A stretch of 64,000 nt of DNA from Veillonella sp. 3891. GTDB taxonomy: Bacteria; Bacillota; Negativicutes; Veillonellales; Veillonellaceae. Each line of letters opens with the position of its first letter. Position 1 is the first letter of the stretch. The notes beneath the pieces are model-generated. The model was not told the origin of the DNA. It made no database searches and saw only the letters and a list, made by a program, of their open reading frames with translations. The stretch covers positions 1-64,000 of the forward strand of contig NZ_RQVE01000006.1 of assembly GCF_003992315.1 (NCBI RefSeq). Reading direction: 5' to 3'. Both the position numbers and the translations under genes were made by a program. Below, in pieces: positions 1 to 7,522 of the stretch.

Positions 1-69
1 TTAGATGTCTTTGCAAACACTATTTTATCAGAAAGCTATGAATCTTTTTTAGTTGCACTTAGATCATAA
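1..69 (+). CDS. 3' end of an unidentified protein (partial)
   Basis: An open frame runs from the first base of the window to a TAA at 67-69 (22 residues, ending in SFLVALRS). A strong inverted repeat that can act as a terminator follows 11 bp later, which supports this as the true end of a gene entering from the left. Too little is visible to name the product. Confidence 0.5.
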   Translation, partial: LDVFANTILSESYESFLVALRS

Positions 70-80
70 ATTCAAGATAA

Positions 81-118
81 AAAAGCTACACAGTAGAATG
101 TATCTACGTGTAGCTTTT
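81..118. terminator. Bidirectional terminator
   Basis: The 11-bp arms AAAAGCTACAC (81-91) and GTGTAGCTTTT (108-118) form a hairpin with a 16-nt loop. It has A-rich and T-rich flanks on both sides. It sits between the convergent ends of the partial gene and nrdB and can serve both. Confidence 0.8.
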
Positions 119-142
119 ATGTATATAACCTTATAGGCATTC

Positions 143-1171
143 TTATTCCAAATCGTCGAAATCGAATGCCGCAGCTTTTGTATAGTTTGTAACTTTCGCC
201 TCAAAGAAGTCAGTTTTTGTGCTGTTCAAGTTGGAGAAACTTTCAATCCAAGCCATAGGGTTTTCCTTGATGTCTGGATATAACGGTTGCAAGCCGATGG
301 AATCAGCACGTTGGTTCGCTAAGTATTTGATGTAGCGTTCGATCAATGTGTTGTTGATGCCAAGGATTTTGTCGTCAGTGATGTATTGCCCCCAAGCAAT
401 TTCATTTTCAGTACCTTCACGAAGCATTTGTGTTAACTCAGCTTCTAGTTCAGCAGTGAATAGTTCAGGACGTTCGATGCGAAGCTCACGGATAATGTTT
501 TGGAACAATACTAAGTGAGTCACTTCGTCACGATTGATGTATTTAAAGATTGTGGAAGTTGCGGTCATTTTACCTTGGCGAGCCAATGTGTAGAAGAAAC
601 TAAATCCAGAGTAGAAATAGATGCCTTCTAAAATATAGTTAGCCATGATCGTGCGGATTAAATTGTGCTCCGATGGCTCATCACTAAAGCGTTGGTAAAT
701 GTCAGCGATGAAGCGGTTACGAGCCAATAAATGCTCATCCGTACGCCACTCATCATAAATGCGGTCACGAGTAATTGGATTCGTTACGGTATCCAAAATG
801 TAAGAATAGGATTGGGCGTGAATTTCTTCTTGGAAGGCTTGGATGTTCAATAAAGAAGCTACCTCAGAAGCCGTAATATAGCGGCTCAAGTTTGGTAAGT
901 TTTCACTTTGAATGGAGTCCAAGAAGTTTAAGAAAGAAATAATCTTGTCAAAAGCACGGCGCTCGCTGTCCGTTAAATAGGGGAATTGCTTAATATCTTC
1001 GTTCAAAGAAATTTCTTCAGGAATCCAGAAATTGTTCAGCATCGTACGATACAATGTATTCGCCCAATCGTACTTAATACGATTCCATTCCCGTAAATTC
1101 GTCGTATTACCGCCCACCATACTTTGCGTGCCGCGGTCACCATGTTCATTAAAAATCAGTTTCTTTTCCAT
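143..1171 (-). CDS. nrdB: Class I ribonucleotide reductase beta subunit (NrdB)
   Basis: Radical-generating small subunit that pairs with NrdA to reduce ribonucleoside diphosphates to deoxynucleotides in the cytoplasm. The ferritin-like di-metal site is complete: D85 (in LDSIQ), E115 and H118 (in EEIHAQSY), E182 (in ILEGIYF), and E216 and H219 (in RDEVTH). The radical tyrosine is present at Y122, so this looks like a tyrosyl-radical enzyme and not a tyrosine-less class Ic form. The start was set at the ATG at 1171 (MEKKLIFNEHG), preceded by AGGTAGGA; an in-frame extension to 1243 lacks family similarity and a ribosome binding site. The 342-residue length fits the family. Its partner nrdA lies about 3.1 kb upstream on the same strand, separated by unrelated accessory genes, so each probably has its own promoter. 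Confidence 0.95.
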   Translation of the reverse strand: MEKKLIFNEHGDRGTQSMVGGNTTNLREWNRIKYDWANTLYRTMLNNFWIPEEISLNEDIKQFPYLTDSERRAFDKIISFLNFLDSIQSENLPNLSRYITASEVASLLNIQAFQEEIHAQSYSYILDTVTNPITRDRIYDEWRTDEHLLARNRFIADIYQRFSDEPSEHNLIRTIMANYILEGIYFYSGFSFFYTLARQGKMTATSTIFKYINRDEVTHLVLFQNIIRELRIERPELFTAELEAELTQMLREGTENEIAWGQYITDDKILGINNTLIERYIKYLANQRADSIGLQPLYPDIKENPMAWIESFSNLNSTKTDFFEAKVTNYTKAAAFDFDDLE

Positions 1172-1337
1172 GAAAGTTGATCCTACCTTATCTATAATCA
1201 CAATATATTTATAAATTATTATGAAAGCCTGGATATGATGCATGCTTTCATAGGTATATAGTTATAAACTACCTCTTATTATACTAAAAATGCATACTAA
1301 AAAGATAGGGGGAGAGATGATTAATAGGTAGAGTGTT

Positions 1338-1400
1338 GTGAGTTTTGATGCAGCAGTGTATAATGATATTAGACAAGAGTTAAAAACAATGGTGTATTAG
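1338..1400 (+). pseudogene. Possible remnant of a Phd/YefM-type antitoxin N-terminus
   Basis: A GTG-initiated 20-codon frame contains VYNDIRQELK. This loosely resembles the YSEARQNLK-like start of Phd/YefM antitoxins. It stops at TAG (1398-1400), just before the antitoxin-like gene at 1465. There is no good ribosome binding site. It could be chance; I list it because its neighbour also looks like part of an antitoxin. Confidence 0.2.
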
Positions 1401-1464
1401 TATTTAGTAGCGGTATTAGAAAAATAAAGCCATTAATGAAATGAAAAAGGATAGGTATATAAGT

Positions 1465-1665
1465 ATGGGGAATATAGGTCATGTGTCTAAAAATACACAT
1501 GCGGTACCAAAAGAAAATAAACCGGATACATTAGTATTCTTAGCTAGTTTATCGAAGGAAGAATTAGATAAGGAATTGCAAAAAGGAATAGATTCTTTAA
1601 AGAATGAACGCTCCTATACTAAAGAGGAAGTAGATGCATTTTTTAGAGAGAAATACGGTATATAA
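1465..1665 (+). CDS. Small antitoxin-like protein, orphan
   Basis: A 66-residue acidic protein starting MGNIGHVSK. Its C-terminal half (EELDKELQKGIDSLKNE, then YTKEEVDAFFREKYGI) has the look of the toxin-wrapping tail of Phd/RelB-type antitoxins. No toxin gene adjoins it: the next gene downstream is a convergent ATPase. The ATG at 1465 is preferred because AAAGGATAGG precedes it; an upstream in-frame ATG at 1441 would add eight residues. A hairpin terminator follows at once. Alternatively it is an uncharacterised small protein; the family call is by resemblance only. Confidence 0.45.
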   Translation: MGNIGHVSKNTHAVPKENKPDTLVFLASLSKEELDKELQKGIDSLKNERSYTKEEVDAFFREKYGI

Positions 1666-1696
1666 AAAGCACGGGAGTACCAGTCCTGTGCTTTTT
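1664..1696. terminator. Bidirectional terminator
   Basis: AAAAAGCACGGGA (1664-1676) pairs with TCCTGTGCTTTTT (1684-1696) through one G-U pair, with T-tracts in both directions. It separates the antitoxin-like gene from the convergent ATPase gene ending at 1709. Confidence 0.85.
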
Positions 1697-1708
1697 ATGT
1701 GCTCTACG

Positions 1709-2932
1709 CTAGAATACATTTCCTGTCACTGCATTTTCCAACAAAAAATCAACTACATGTTTGTGAACAATTCCATCCTGGCTAAAGTCAATGGTATCCA
1801 TGGAGAGAACAAATTTGGGGTAATTATCTTGTACATGTGCATAAACGCCAAATTCACGTTGTCGTGTGGCTTCTGTTTCCATGAGATAGGACACTTGATA
1901 GTATATTCGTTCCTTATCTTTAGTGGCGATAAAGTCGATTTCCATATCTTTTACTTTCCCAATTTCTACGGTATATCCTCTAGAGATCAGCTCAATATAT
2001 ACGATATTTTCCAGGGCTCTTTCAATATCTTTCGTATTAGAATACCCTTTAGCAGCCCGAAATCCATGATCCGTAAGGTAATATTTTTCATCAATTTTAA
2101 GATTCTTTTTACCGACCGTATCGAATCTAGACACCTTTTTCAGGATGAAAGCTTGCTGACAATAGTCTAAATAATTAAGGATCGTATCAATGGAAACATC
2201 CCGATGTTCGCTCTTTAAATACTTTTTAATACTAGTTGCAGAAACGGGAGACCCTATATTTTGTATGGTAAACGATAGGATGCGATTAAAAATATCTACA
2301 TCTCGAATTTTATTGTGCGTTAACACATCTTTGATTAAAACCGTATGATACACATCATTTAGATATTTATAACTACTGTTTTCTTCTAGGTTAAAGTATT
2401 TTAAGGTAGGCATGCCACCTAATTGAATAAACTTAGTGAATAGGTCGTCCTTACTTAGATGTTTTTCCTGAAATACTTCTATAAACTCATCAAATGTAAA
2501 TGGCTGTATTTCAAACTCTACATATCTGCCAGCAAGGAGCGTAGCAAGTTCGCCAGAGATTAAGGTAGAGTTGGAGCCAGTAATATAGATATCGCAATCT
2601 TTATCAACTCGAAGCCCATTAATCACTCGTTCCCAATTTTGTACTAATTGAACTTCATCAAAAAAGTAATATATCTTTCCTTCTAGGTTCTGGGTCTTTT
2701 GAAGGAGGTACTTGGCTAATGTGCTTGCTTCTGTGATATCCATAAACTCTAATGATTCAAAGTTGATATAAATTTTTCGTTCATCAGGTATTTCCTGCAA
2801 GATAGTATCTTTAATGATTGTTAATAACGTAGACTTTCCAACACGGCGCATGCCTGTCAGAATCTTGATCACTGGCTTATCAATGAATGGTTCTATTTGT
2901 GTTAAATACTTAGGACGTTTAATATATTCCAT
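1709..2932 (-). CDS. AAA_14/DUF4143-type P-loop ATPase
   Basis: A 407-residue protein of the AAA_14 plus DUF4143 family, widespread in bacteria and archaea and without an established cellular role. Visible features are Walker A GMRRVGKST (27-35), Walker B YYFFDEVQ (about 88-95, acidic pair D92/E93) and a sensor-1-like ITGSNS (about 117-122). The C-terminal part (ENIVYIEL, then EIDFIA and IYYQVS) matches the restriction-nuclease-like fold of DUF4143, with Q where the catalytic E of ExK would be, so it is probably non-catalytic. Start at 2932 (MEYIKRPKYL) follows GAGGTG; the frame extends to 3016 but would run through the promoter. The upstream region carries a four-copy palindromic operator array that covers its own -10. 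Such genes are often accessory, which fits its place inside the split nrd locus. Confidence 0.85.
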   Translation of the reverse strand: MEYIKRPKYLTQIEPFIDKPVIKILTGMRRVGKSTLLTIIKDTILQEIPDERKIYINFESLEFMDITEASTLAKYLLQKTQNLEGKIYYFFDEVQLVQNWERVINGLRVDKDCDIYITGSNSTLISGELATLLAGRYVEFEIQPFTFDEFIEVFQEKHLSKDDLFTKFIQLGGMPTLKYFNLEENSSYKYLNDVYHTVLIKDVLTHNKIRDVDIFNRILSFTIQNIGSPVSATSIKKYLKSEHRDVSIDTILNYLDYCQQAFILKKVSRFDTVGKKNLKIDEKYYLTDHGFRAAKGYSNTKDIERALENIVYIELISRGYTVEIGKVKDMEIDFIATKDKERIYYQVSYLMETEATRQREFGVYAHVQDNYPKFVLSMDTIDFSQDGIVHKHVVDFLLENAVTGNVF

Positions 2933-2955
2933 AGCAAACACCTCACTTTCATTGA

Positions 2956-3091
2956 TTCTATTATACTCGAAATATATGTGTATTCCAATGATAATTTCGA
3001 ATATAATCGAAATCATTAGAATTTATATATATAATTTCTAGTATAATGGAAATTATTAGTAGATATTAGTGTTGGTTCGATTATAATCGAA
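2956..3091. repeat. Four 16-bp palindromes at exact 40-bp spacing (operator array)
   Basis: Four copies of a dyad of the form TTCGANTATAATNGAA begin at 2956, 2996, 3036 and 3076, each exactly 40 bp apart. Copy 4 (TTCGATTATAATCGAA) is a perfect palindrome, and copy 2 is TTCGAATATAATCGAA. Copies 1 and 3 are one-sided variants; copy 1 reads TTCGAGTATAATAGAA on the minus strand. The 24-bp intervals are AT-rich and unrelated. The array occupies the divergent intergenic region between the ATPase and KilA-N genes and is best read as a cooperative repressor or autoregulator binding site. Confidence 0.75.
2960..2988 (-). promoter_or_regulatory. Promoter of the ATPase gene inside operator copy 1
   Basis: On the minus strand TTGGAA (2983-2988) and TATAAT (2960-2965) are separated by 17 bp. 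The -10 lies within the first palindrome, so occupancy of the array would block transcription. Initiation would be about 20 nt upstream of the ATG at 2932. Confidence 0.6.
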
Positions 3092-3137
3092 AACTATAGA
3101 AATATCATGATGTAAAACCTATAGAATATAAACATAT

Positions 3138-3158
3138 CACAAACGTTTGTGCTATAAT
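3138..3158 (+). promoter_or_regulatory. Extended -10 promoter with 14-bp palindrome
   Basis: The perfect palindrome CACAAACGTTTGTG (3138-3151) abuts TGCTATAAT, an extended -10 with TATAAT at 3153-3158. The transcript would start near 3165, just before GAAGAG (3168). It reads through a relic toxin leader into the KilA-N gene. The palindrome covers the spacer and looks like an operator. Confidence 0.65.
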
Positions 3159-3225
3159 AAAGGCATAGAAGAGTCGTCAATGTGAGGGTGAGTTATTATT
3201 TCCTACTATGGGAGGAACGGATACT

Positions 3226-3279
3226 ATGGCAAAATACGAACAGATCATCATAAAGGAGGGATGTATATGCCTAAGTTGA
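3226..3279 (+). CDS. 17-residue leader peptide, relic of a toxin-peptide ORF
   Basis: The ATG at 3226 follows GGGAGGAACGGATACT, matching the ribosome binding site and spacer of the small hydrophobic peptides at 34.66 and 40.72 kb (GGAGGAGGTGATACTATG). The peptide here (MAKYEQIIIKEGCICLS) has no membrane segment and overlaps the start of the KilA-N frame at 3267. It is probably a decayed or replaced toxin frame, or a translational-coupling leader. Confidence 0.4.
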   Translation: MAKYEQIIIKEGCICLS

Positions 3280-4124
3280 AAAAGGATACAATTGAAGCAA
3301 AAGGACTTTCTATTCAAGTTTATACGGAGGACTTTAAAAATGATTATATAAGCCTTACGGATATTGCAAAGTATAGAAATAGTGATGACCCTCGTTTTGT
3401 TATTCAAAATTGGATGAGGAATAGAAATACATTAGAATTTATAGGGCTATGGGAAACTCTTAATAATAGAAATTTTAACCGTGTGCAATTCGACACGTTT
3501 AGAAATGAAGCTGGTCTTAATAGATTTACTATGACACCACAAAAATGGATTGCATCTACAAATGCCGTTGGAATTATAGCTAAATCTGGAAGGTATGGTG
3601 GAACTTATGCACAATATGATATTGCCATGGAATTTGCTTCTTGGATATCTCCAGAGTTTAAATTATATATCATTCAAGATTATAAACGATTGAAAGCAGA
3701 TGAAAATTCTAGCTTATCACTTAGTTGGAATTTGAATCGTGAAATCTCAAAGATTAACTATAAAATTCATACAGATGCAATTAAAGAATATCTACTAAAT
3801 GATTTTACCAATGAACAGTTATCTTATAAATATGCTAGTGAAGCTGATATGCTCAATGTTGCATTATTTAATAGGAGAGCAAAACAGTGGCGTGATGAAA
3901 ACCCAACACTGAAAGGCAATATGCGGGATTATGCAAGTCTTAATGAACTCTTGGTACTTGCCAATATGGAGAGCTACAATGCGATGTTAATCAGTAAAGG
4001 AATAGAGCAAAAGGAACGTATGATAGAACTTAGAGCATTAGCTAGATTGCAACTCGCATCACTAGAAAAGCTAAATTCCAAAAATCTTGTAACCGTAAAT
4101 GAATCAGCTGAAAAGAATATATAA
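3267..4124 (+). CDS. KilA-N domain protein (phage-antirepressor type)
   Basis: A 285-residue protein with an N-terminal KilA-N-like DNA-binding domain (about residues 20-130). The stretch from YISLTDIAKYRNSDDPRFVIQ through the GRYGGTYAQYDIAMEFASW signature is typical of phage and mobile-element KilA-N proteins. A helical C-terminal part (about 140-285) ends in a likely coiled region (KERMIELRALARLQLASLEKL). The start was taken as the ATG at 3267, seven or so bases after AAAGGAGG; the in-frame ATG at 3261 is too close to that site. KilA-N proteins usually act as antirepressors or regulators; here no prophage is attached. The promoter and leader resemble those of the small toxin modules later in the window. 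Confidence 0.85.
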   Translation: MPKLKKDTIEAKGLSIQVYTEDFKNDYISLTDIAKYRNSDDPRFVIQNWMRNRNTLEFIGLWETLNNRNFNRVQFDTFRNEAGLNRFTMTPQKWIASTNAVGIIAKSGRYGGTYAQYDIAMEFASWISPEFKLYIIQDYKRLKADENSSLSLSWNLNREISKINYKIHTDAIKEYLLNDFTNEQLSYKYASEADMLNVALFNRRAKQWRDENPTLKGNMRDYASLNELLVLANMESYNAMLISKGIEQKERMIELRALARLQLASLEKLNSKNLVTVNESAEKNI

Positions 4125-4187
4125 TAATGTACTAGGTGAAAAAAACTACATCTTTGGATCATAATTTTTATTATAAAGTAAATACAA

Positions 4188-4257
4188 AAAGAGCACTACA
4201 TGCTCCGGAACAAACCTACCGTAGGATCAGTTTGTGGAGGAGCGTGTGGTGCTCTTT
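4188..4257. terminator. CAAAC/GTTTG hairpin, shared terminator (copy 1)
   Basis: The outer stem AAAGAGCAC / GTGCTCTTT encloses GCTCC / GGAGC, a 4-nt internal loop on each side, then CAAAC / GTTTG. It lies between the convergent KilA-N and nrdA genes and can terminate both. The same architecture with different outer-stem sequence recurs at 33690, 34364 and 46102. Confidence 0.75.
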
Positions 4258-4285
4258 CCCTATTCAAATATAAATCCGCCAAAGA

Positions 4286-6568
4286 TTAGGAGGAACAACT
4301 AGTGCATTCATCCATTTCTAAGGATTGGTTACGGATATAGTAAATTGTCTTAATGCCTTGTTTATAGGCTTCCACATATAAATCTAGAATTTCTTTTGCT
4401 TTCATTTGTGGCGTAATATACAAGTTGAAAGACTGCGCTTGGTCGATATGGCGTTGGCGGATACCGCACGCTTTAATAGACCATTGTTGATCGATAGTAT
4501 GTGCTTCTTTGTAGAACCACATTGTTTCATTGCTCAAATCAGGCGCTGTTTTCGGAGTGAAGCTACCTTTTTTCTCTTCGATGAAGAATTTTTTGAATAT
4601 TGGGTCAATGCCAGCTGTGGTATTAGCAATATTGGATGTGCTGCCTGTCGGTGCGATAGCCATTAAGTAACCGTTACGGATACCATATTTGGCTACGTCA
4701 GCTTTCAGTTGTTGCCATCTTTCAGAGGTATAACCACGGCGTTCAAAATATTCTCCAGTTTCCCATTGAGACCCTTTGAAAGCAGGATACGCTCCTTTTT
4801 CTTTTGCTAATTCCATGGATGCCTTGATGGCAGCATAGGCAATATTTTCAAACAATGTATCAGCGATTTCCAAGTGTGCATCACTTTCCCATTGCACTTT
4901 ATGTTTCACCAAATAGTGGTGGTAACCGCTAGTGCCAAGACCGATAGCGCGATATTTTTCACTAGTCACACGAGTTTCAGGTACAGGGAATTGGTTGATG
5001 GTGATAACATTATCCAACATACGAACTTGTAAAGCGATGTTTTCTTCCAATTCTTCGTCAGAGGTTTGACCTAGGTTGATGGAGTTCAAATTACACGTTA
5101 CCATGTCCCCAGCTTTTGTACGAGTCACGATGGAACCATCATCTTGGATAATTTCTTCGTCTAAATCAGTGAACCCAACGTTTTGCGCGATTTCATGGCA
5201 CAAGTTGGACGCATAAATCATACCTGCATGTTTGTTAGGGTTTGCACGGTTTGTCGTATCCCGGAAGAAGATAAACGGTGTACCTGTTTCTACGGCAGAA
5301 CGCATGATTTTTTTCATCATATCCAAGGCACTTACTTCGATACCGTGTAAATCTGGACTAGCTTCACAAGCTAAATATTTTTCTGTGAAAGCCTTATTCG
5401 TATCGTCATCGTAATAATCTTCTAACTGAAAGCCCATCACACGAGATACTTCATGTGGATCAAATAAGGTGAAATGTTCACGATTGATAACACGTTCCAT
5501 GAAAATATCTGGCACAGATAGAGCAGGGAAGATATCGTGAGCTTTACGGCGATCGTCACCATTGTTGGTACGAAGTTCAACAAATTCGTAGAAGTCTTTA
5601 TGCCATACATCAAGTGTTACCGTAGCGCCACCTTTGCGTTTCCCCAATTGGTCTACCGCAACGGCTGTATCGTTGTATAAACGAATCCAAGGGATAACGC
5701 CGCCAGAGGAGTTTTTATAGCCACGAATGTCGGAGTTCAAAGCACGTACTTTACCAAGATAAATACCAAGAGCGCCACCATGTTTAGATACACGGGAGAA
5801 CTTCGCATTTACATCGTAAATGGACCATAGATTATCTTCCACACCAGAGATAAAGCAAGAGCTTAGTTGATGGAATGGTGTACCTGCATTGGCCAGTGTT
5901 GGAGTAGCAGTGGTCATTTTTAACTCGCTCATCAAGTCATAGAATTTTTTTGCGTAGTAGACCTTTTTGTCGCCTTCAATGACAGCTAAATGCATAGCGA
6001 TAGCCATGAAACGTTCTTGAGGGAGTTCAAAAATTTCTTTGTTGAACCCTTTCACTAAATAGCGGTCTGCTAATAATTTAATACCTTCATAGTTAAATAA
6101 GTAGTCACGTTTCGGTTTGATATAGTCGCCAAGTTCTTCTAATTCAGCTTCTGTATATTGTGTTAAGAAGAAGTCTGCATAGCGACCAGCATCTACCAAT
6201 GTTTTCACCAGATCAGTGAAATTGCCATAGCCGAAGGCTTTGTATTTACGATTGATAGCGGCTTCTTTGTACAAATCGAATAAATATAGACGAGCTGCCA
6301 CGAACTGCCAGTCTTGGTTCATGCGGTTTACCATGTTGCCGAAACCATCGTCTACCTTTTGGATGACTTTCTCGATGGCAGTTTGCACAAGGGTTTGTTG
6401 AATTTGTTTTGTAGTCATACCATCTACGAACTGTAATTTACAATCCATTTCTAGCTCGATAGGATCACAAGAATCTAGGCCTAAACAAGCAAAGGCAACC
6501 ATTTTCTTCGTTTTTTCTACCGACAATGGCTCATAATGGCCATCCCGTTTCTTGATCATAATGCTCAT
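4286..6568 (-). CDS. nrdA: Class I ribonucleotide reductase alpha subunit (NrdA)
   Basis: Large catalytic subunit (760 residues) that reduces ribonucleoside diphosphates using the radical from NrdB. An ATP-cone occupies about residues 1-95 (allosteric activity control). Redox cysteines are C238 (SSCFISG) and C492 (VTCNLNS). The thiyl-radical site is C457 with N455 and E459 (NLCHEI). The radical-transfer pair is Y743/Y744 (YYIRNQ), and the C-terminal shuttle cysteines are C755 and C758 (CTSC). Start at 6568 (MSIMIKKRDGHYEP) is six bases after AAAGGAG; an upstream in-frame ATG at 6649 lacks a ribosome binding site and family similarity. A strong dyad at 6622-6642 lies just upstream. Its partner nrdB is separated by the accessory insert. 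Confidence 0.95.
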   Translation of the reverse strand: MSIMIKKRDGHYEPLSVEKTKKMVAFACLGLDSCDPIELEMDCKLQFVDGMTTKQIQQTLVQTAIEKVIQKVDDGFGNMVNRMNQDWQFVAARLYLFDLYKEAAINRKYKAFGYGNFTDLVKTLVDAGRYADFFLTQYTEAELEELGDYIKPKRDYLFNYEGIKLLADRYLVKGFNKEIFELPQERFMAIAMHLAVIEGDKKVYYAKKFYDLMSELKMTTATPTLANAGTPFHQLSSCFISGVEDNLWSIYDVNAKFSRVSKHGGALGIYLGKVRALNSDIRGYKNSSGGVIPWIRLYNDTAVAVDQLGKRKGGATVTLDVWHKDFYEFVELRTNNGDDRRKAHDIFPALSVPDIFMERVINREHFTLFDPHEVSRVMGFQLEDYYDDDTNKAFTEKYLACEASPDLHGIEVSALDMMKKIMRSAVETGTPFIFFRDTTNRANPNKHAGMIYASNLCHEIAQNVGFTDLDEEIIQDDGSIVTRTKAGDMVTCNLNSINLGQTSDEELEENIALQVRMLDNVITINQFPVPETRVTSEKYRAIGLGTSGYHHYLVKHKVQWESDAHLEIADTLFENIAYAAIKASMELAKEKGAYPAFKGSQWETGEYFERRGYTSERWQQLKADVAKYGIRNGYLMAIAPTGSTSNIANTTAGIDPIFKKFFIEEKKGSFTPKTAPDLSNETMWFYKEAHTIDQQWSIKACGIRQRHIDQAQSFNLYITPQMKAKEILDLYVEAYKQGIKTIYYIRNQSLEMDECTSCSS

Positions 6569-6621
6569 GAGTGTCTCCTTTTTCTGACAATGTAATATTT
6601 GCATTCTTTGTAAAGAGTATG

Positions 6622-6642
6622 CACATATATTGAATATATGTG
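6622..6642. promoter_or_regulatory. Dyad operator upstream of nrdA
   Basis: Perfect arms CACATATAT and ATATATGTG are separated by TGA. The dyad lies 54 bp upstream of the nrdA start. It resembles NrdR-type boxes in being AT-rich with GTG/CAC ends, although the spacing differs from the 16-bp NrdR consensus. The nrdB upstream region has a related GCTTTCA followed by an AT stretch and TTGTG on the same strand. Confidence 0.45.
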
Positions 6643-6659
6643 AAAGCATATCCGGCTAA

Positions 6660-7520
6660 TATATGTATTAGGCATTGACCATAAAAGGACTCCCATTTAC
6701 AACGTGTAAATGAGAGTGCATAGATATGTTTTCACACAGACTCAATATCAATATATTGTATAGAGATGGAGCACTTTGGCACAACATCTTCTAAAATTAT
6801 ACTATAGGAGTCGTTTTTTCACAACGCTTTCAGCATGTCAAAAATGCATACCATAATGAGGAAAAGATACTTTACAAAAGAGTGGTGTTAGAAATGCGTT
6901 GATTTGAAAGCTGTGGAGAGAAATGATTGACTTAAGGCTTGTAGAAACTGAATTAGGGGAATGAGTATAACATAGGTAATAACGGGTTATGTTATACAAG
7001 CGGACAGCCTGTGAGAAAGAAGATAAAACTCTAATAGTAAAATAGAACAGATAATACTATAGACGATGGAAAATTCCGTCTTTTTTGTGTTTTGAGCATC
7101 TTCCATTCGATACTTTCAGAAAAACAAAATGGAAAAAAATAGATATGACTTGTATGTGATGTGTGATAAAAATCAATATATTGTATTATAAATTTAAGTC
7201 ATATTATTAATGCTAAAAAAGTATAAATGAATGTGAAAAAAATTAATGAGAAAAAATATCATATAGAAAAAAGAAAACCTTTTAAAAGCATTTTACTAAT
7301 GCGTTTTGGAAGTAAAATTTAATAATGACAAAAATTTATAAAACCTAAAAAATTGTGTAATAATAAGATAATTGAGGGAAAAGATAAAAGTACACTGTAT
7401 AAGTATAAATTGCATGGAAATTAGCTCGAAATAATAGTATTGTTATATACTTATATAAAGCCTATGAAAAACGTTATCAAAACCGCTTAATCCCTTGTAA
7501 AAAAGGGGTTTTTAAGGGGG
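6660..7520. other. Long AT-rich intergenic region
   Basis: No convincing coding frame is present. A hairpin at 6689-6717 (ACTCCCATTTACA / TGTAAATGAGAGT, one mismatch) may end a rightward or leftward transcript. A second element at 6966-7090 is listed separately. From about 7100 to 7490 the sequence is very AT-rich with no recognisable motif. A CCCTT / AAGGG hairpin followed by a T-run at about 7489-7513 may terminate transcripts before the fumarate reductase promoter. Confidence 0.5.
6966..7090 (+). ncRNA. Candidate small RNA ending at a terminator
   Basis: A hairpin with 9-bp arms (TATAACATA at 6966-6974, TATGTTATA at 6988-6996) is followed by a non-coding stretch. It ends in a GC-containing hairpin, GAC..GGAA/TTCC..GTC at about 7063-7081, with a T6 tract. 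The 5' end is not defined. It could be a short regulatory RNA or only a terminated leader. Confidence 0.25.
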
Positions 7521-7522
7521 TG

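Noticed and set aside
1634-2170. 178-residue plus-strand frame
   Set aside because: Lies antisense to the ATPase gene, has no ribosome binding site and unusual composition; a shadow frame.
2956-3115. The 40-bp periodic repeats as a mini CRISPR array
   Set aside because: The repeated part is only 16 bp, palindromic and contains a -10. Spacers are AT-rich and fixed at 24 bp, and no cas gene is near; an operator array fits better.
7460-7482. Catabolite-responsive element (cre) at TGAAAAACGTTATCA upstream of sdhA
   Set aside because: One extra base between the TG and CG elements breaks the cre consensus on both common versions.
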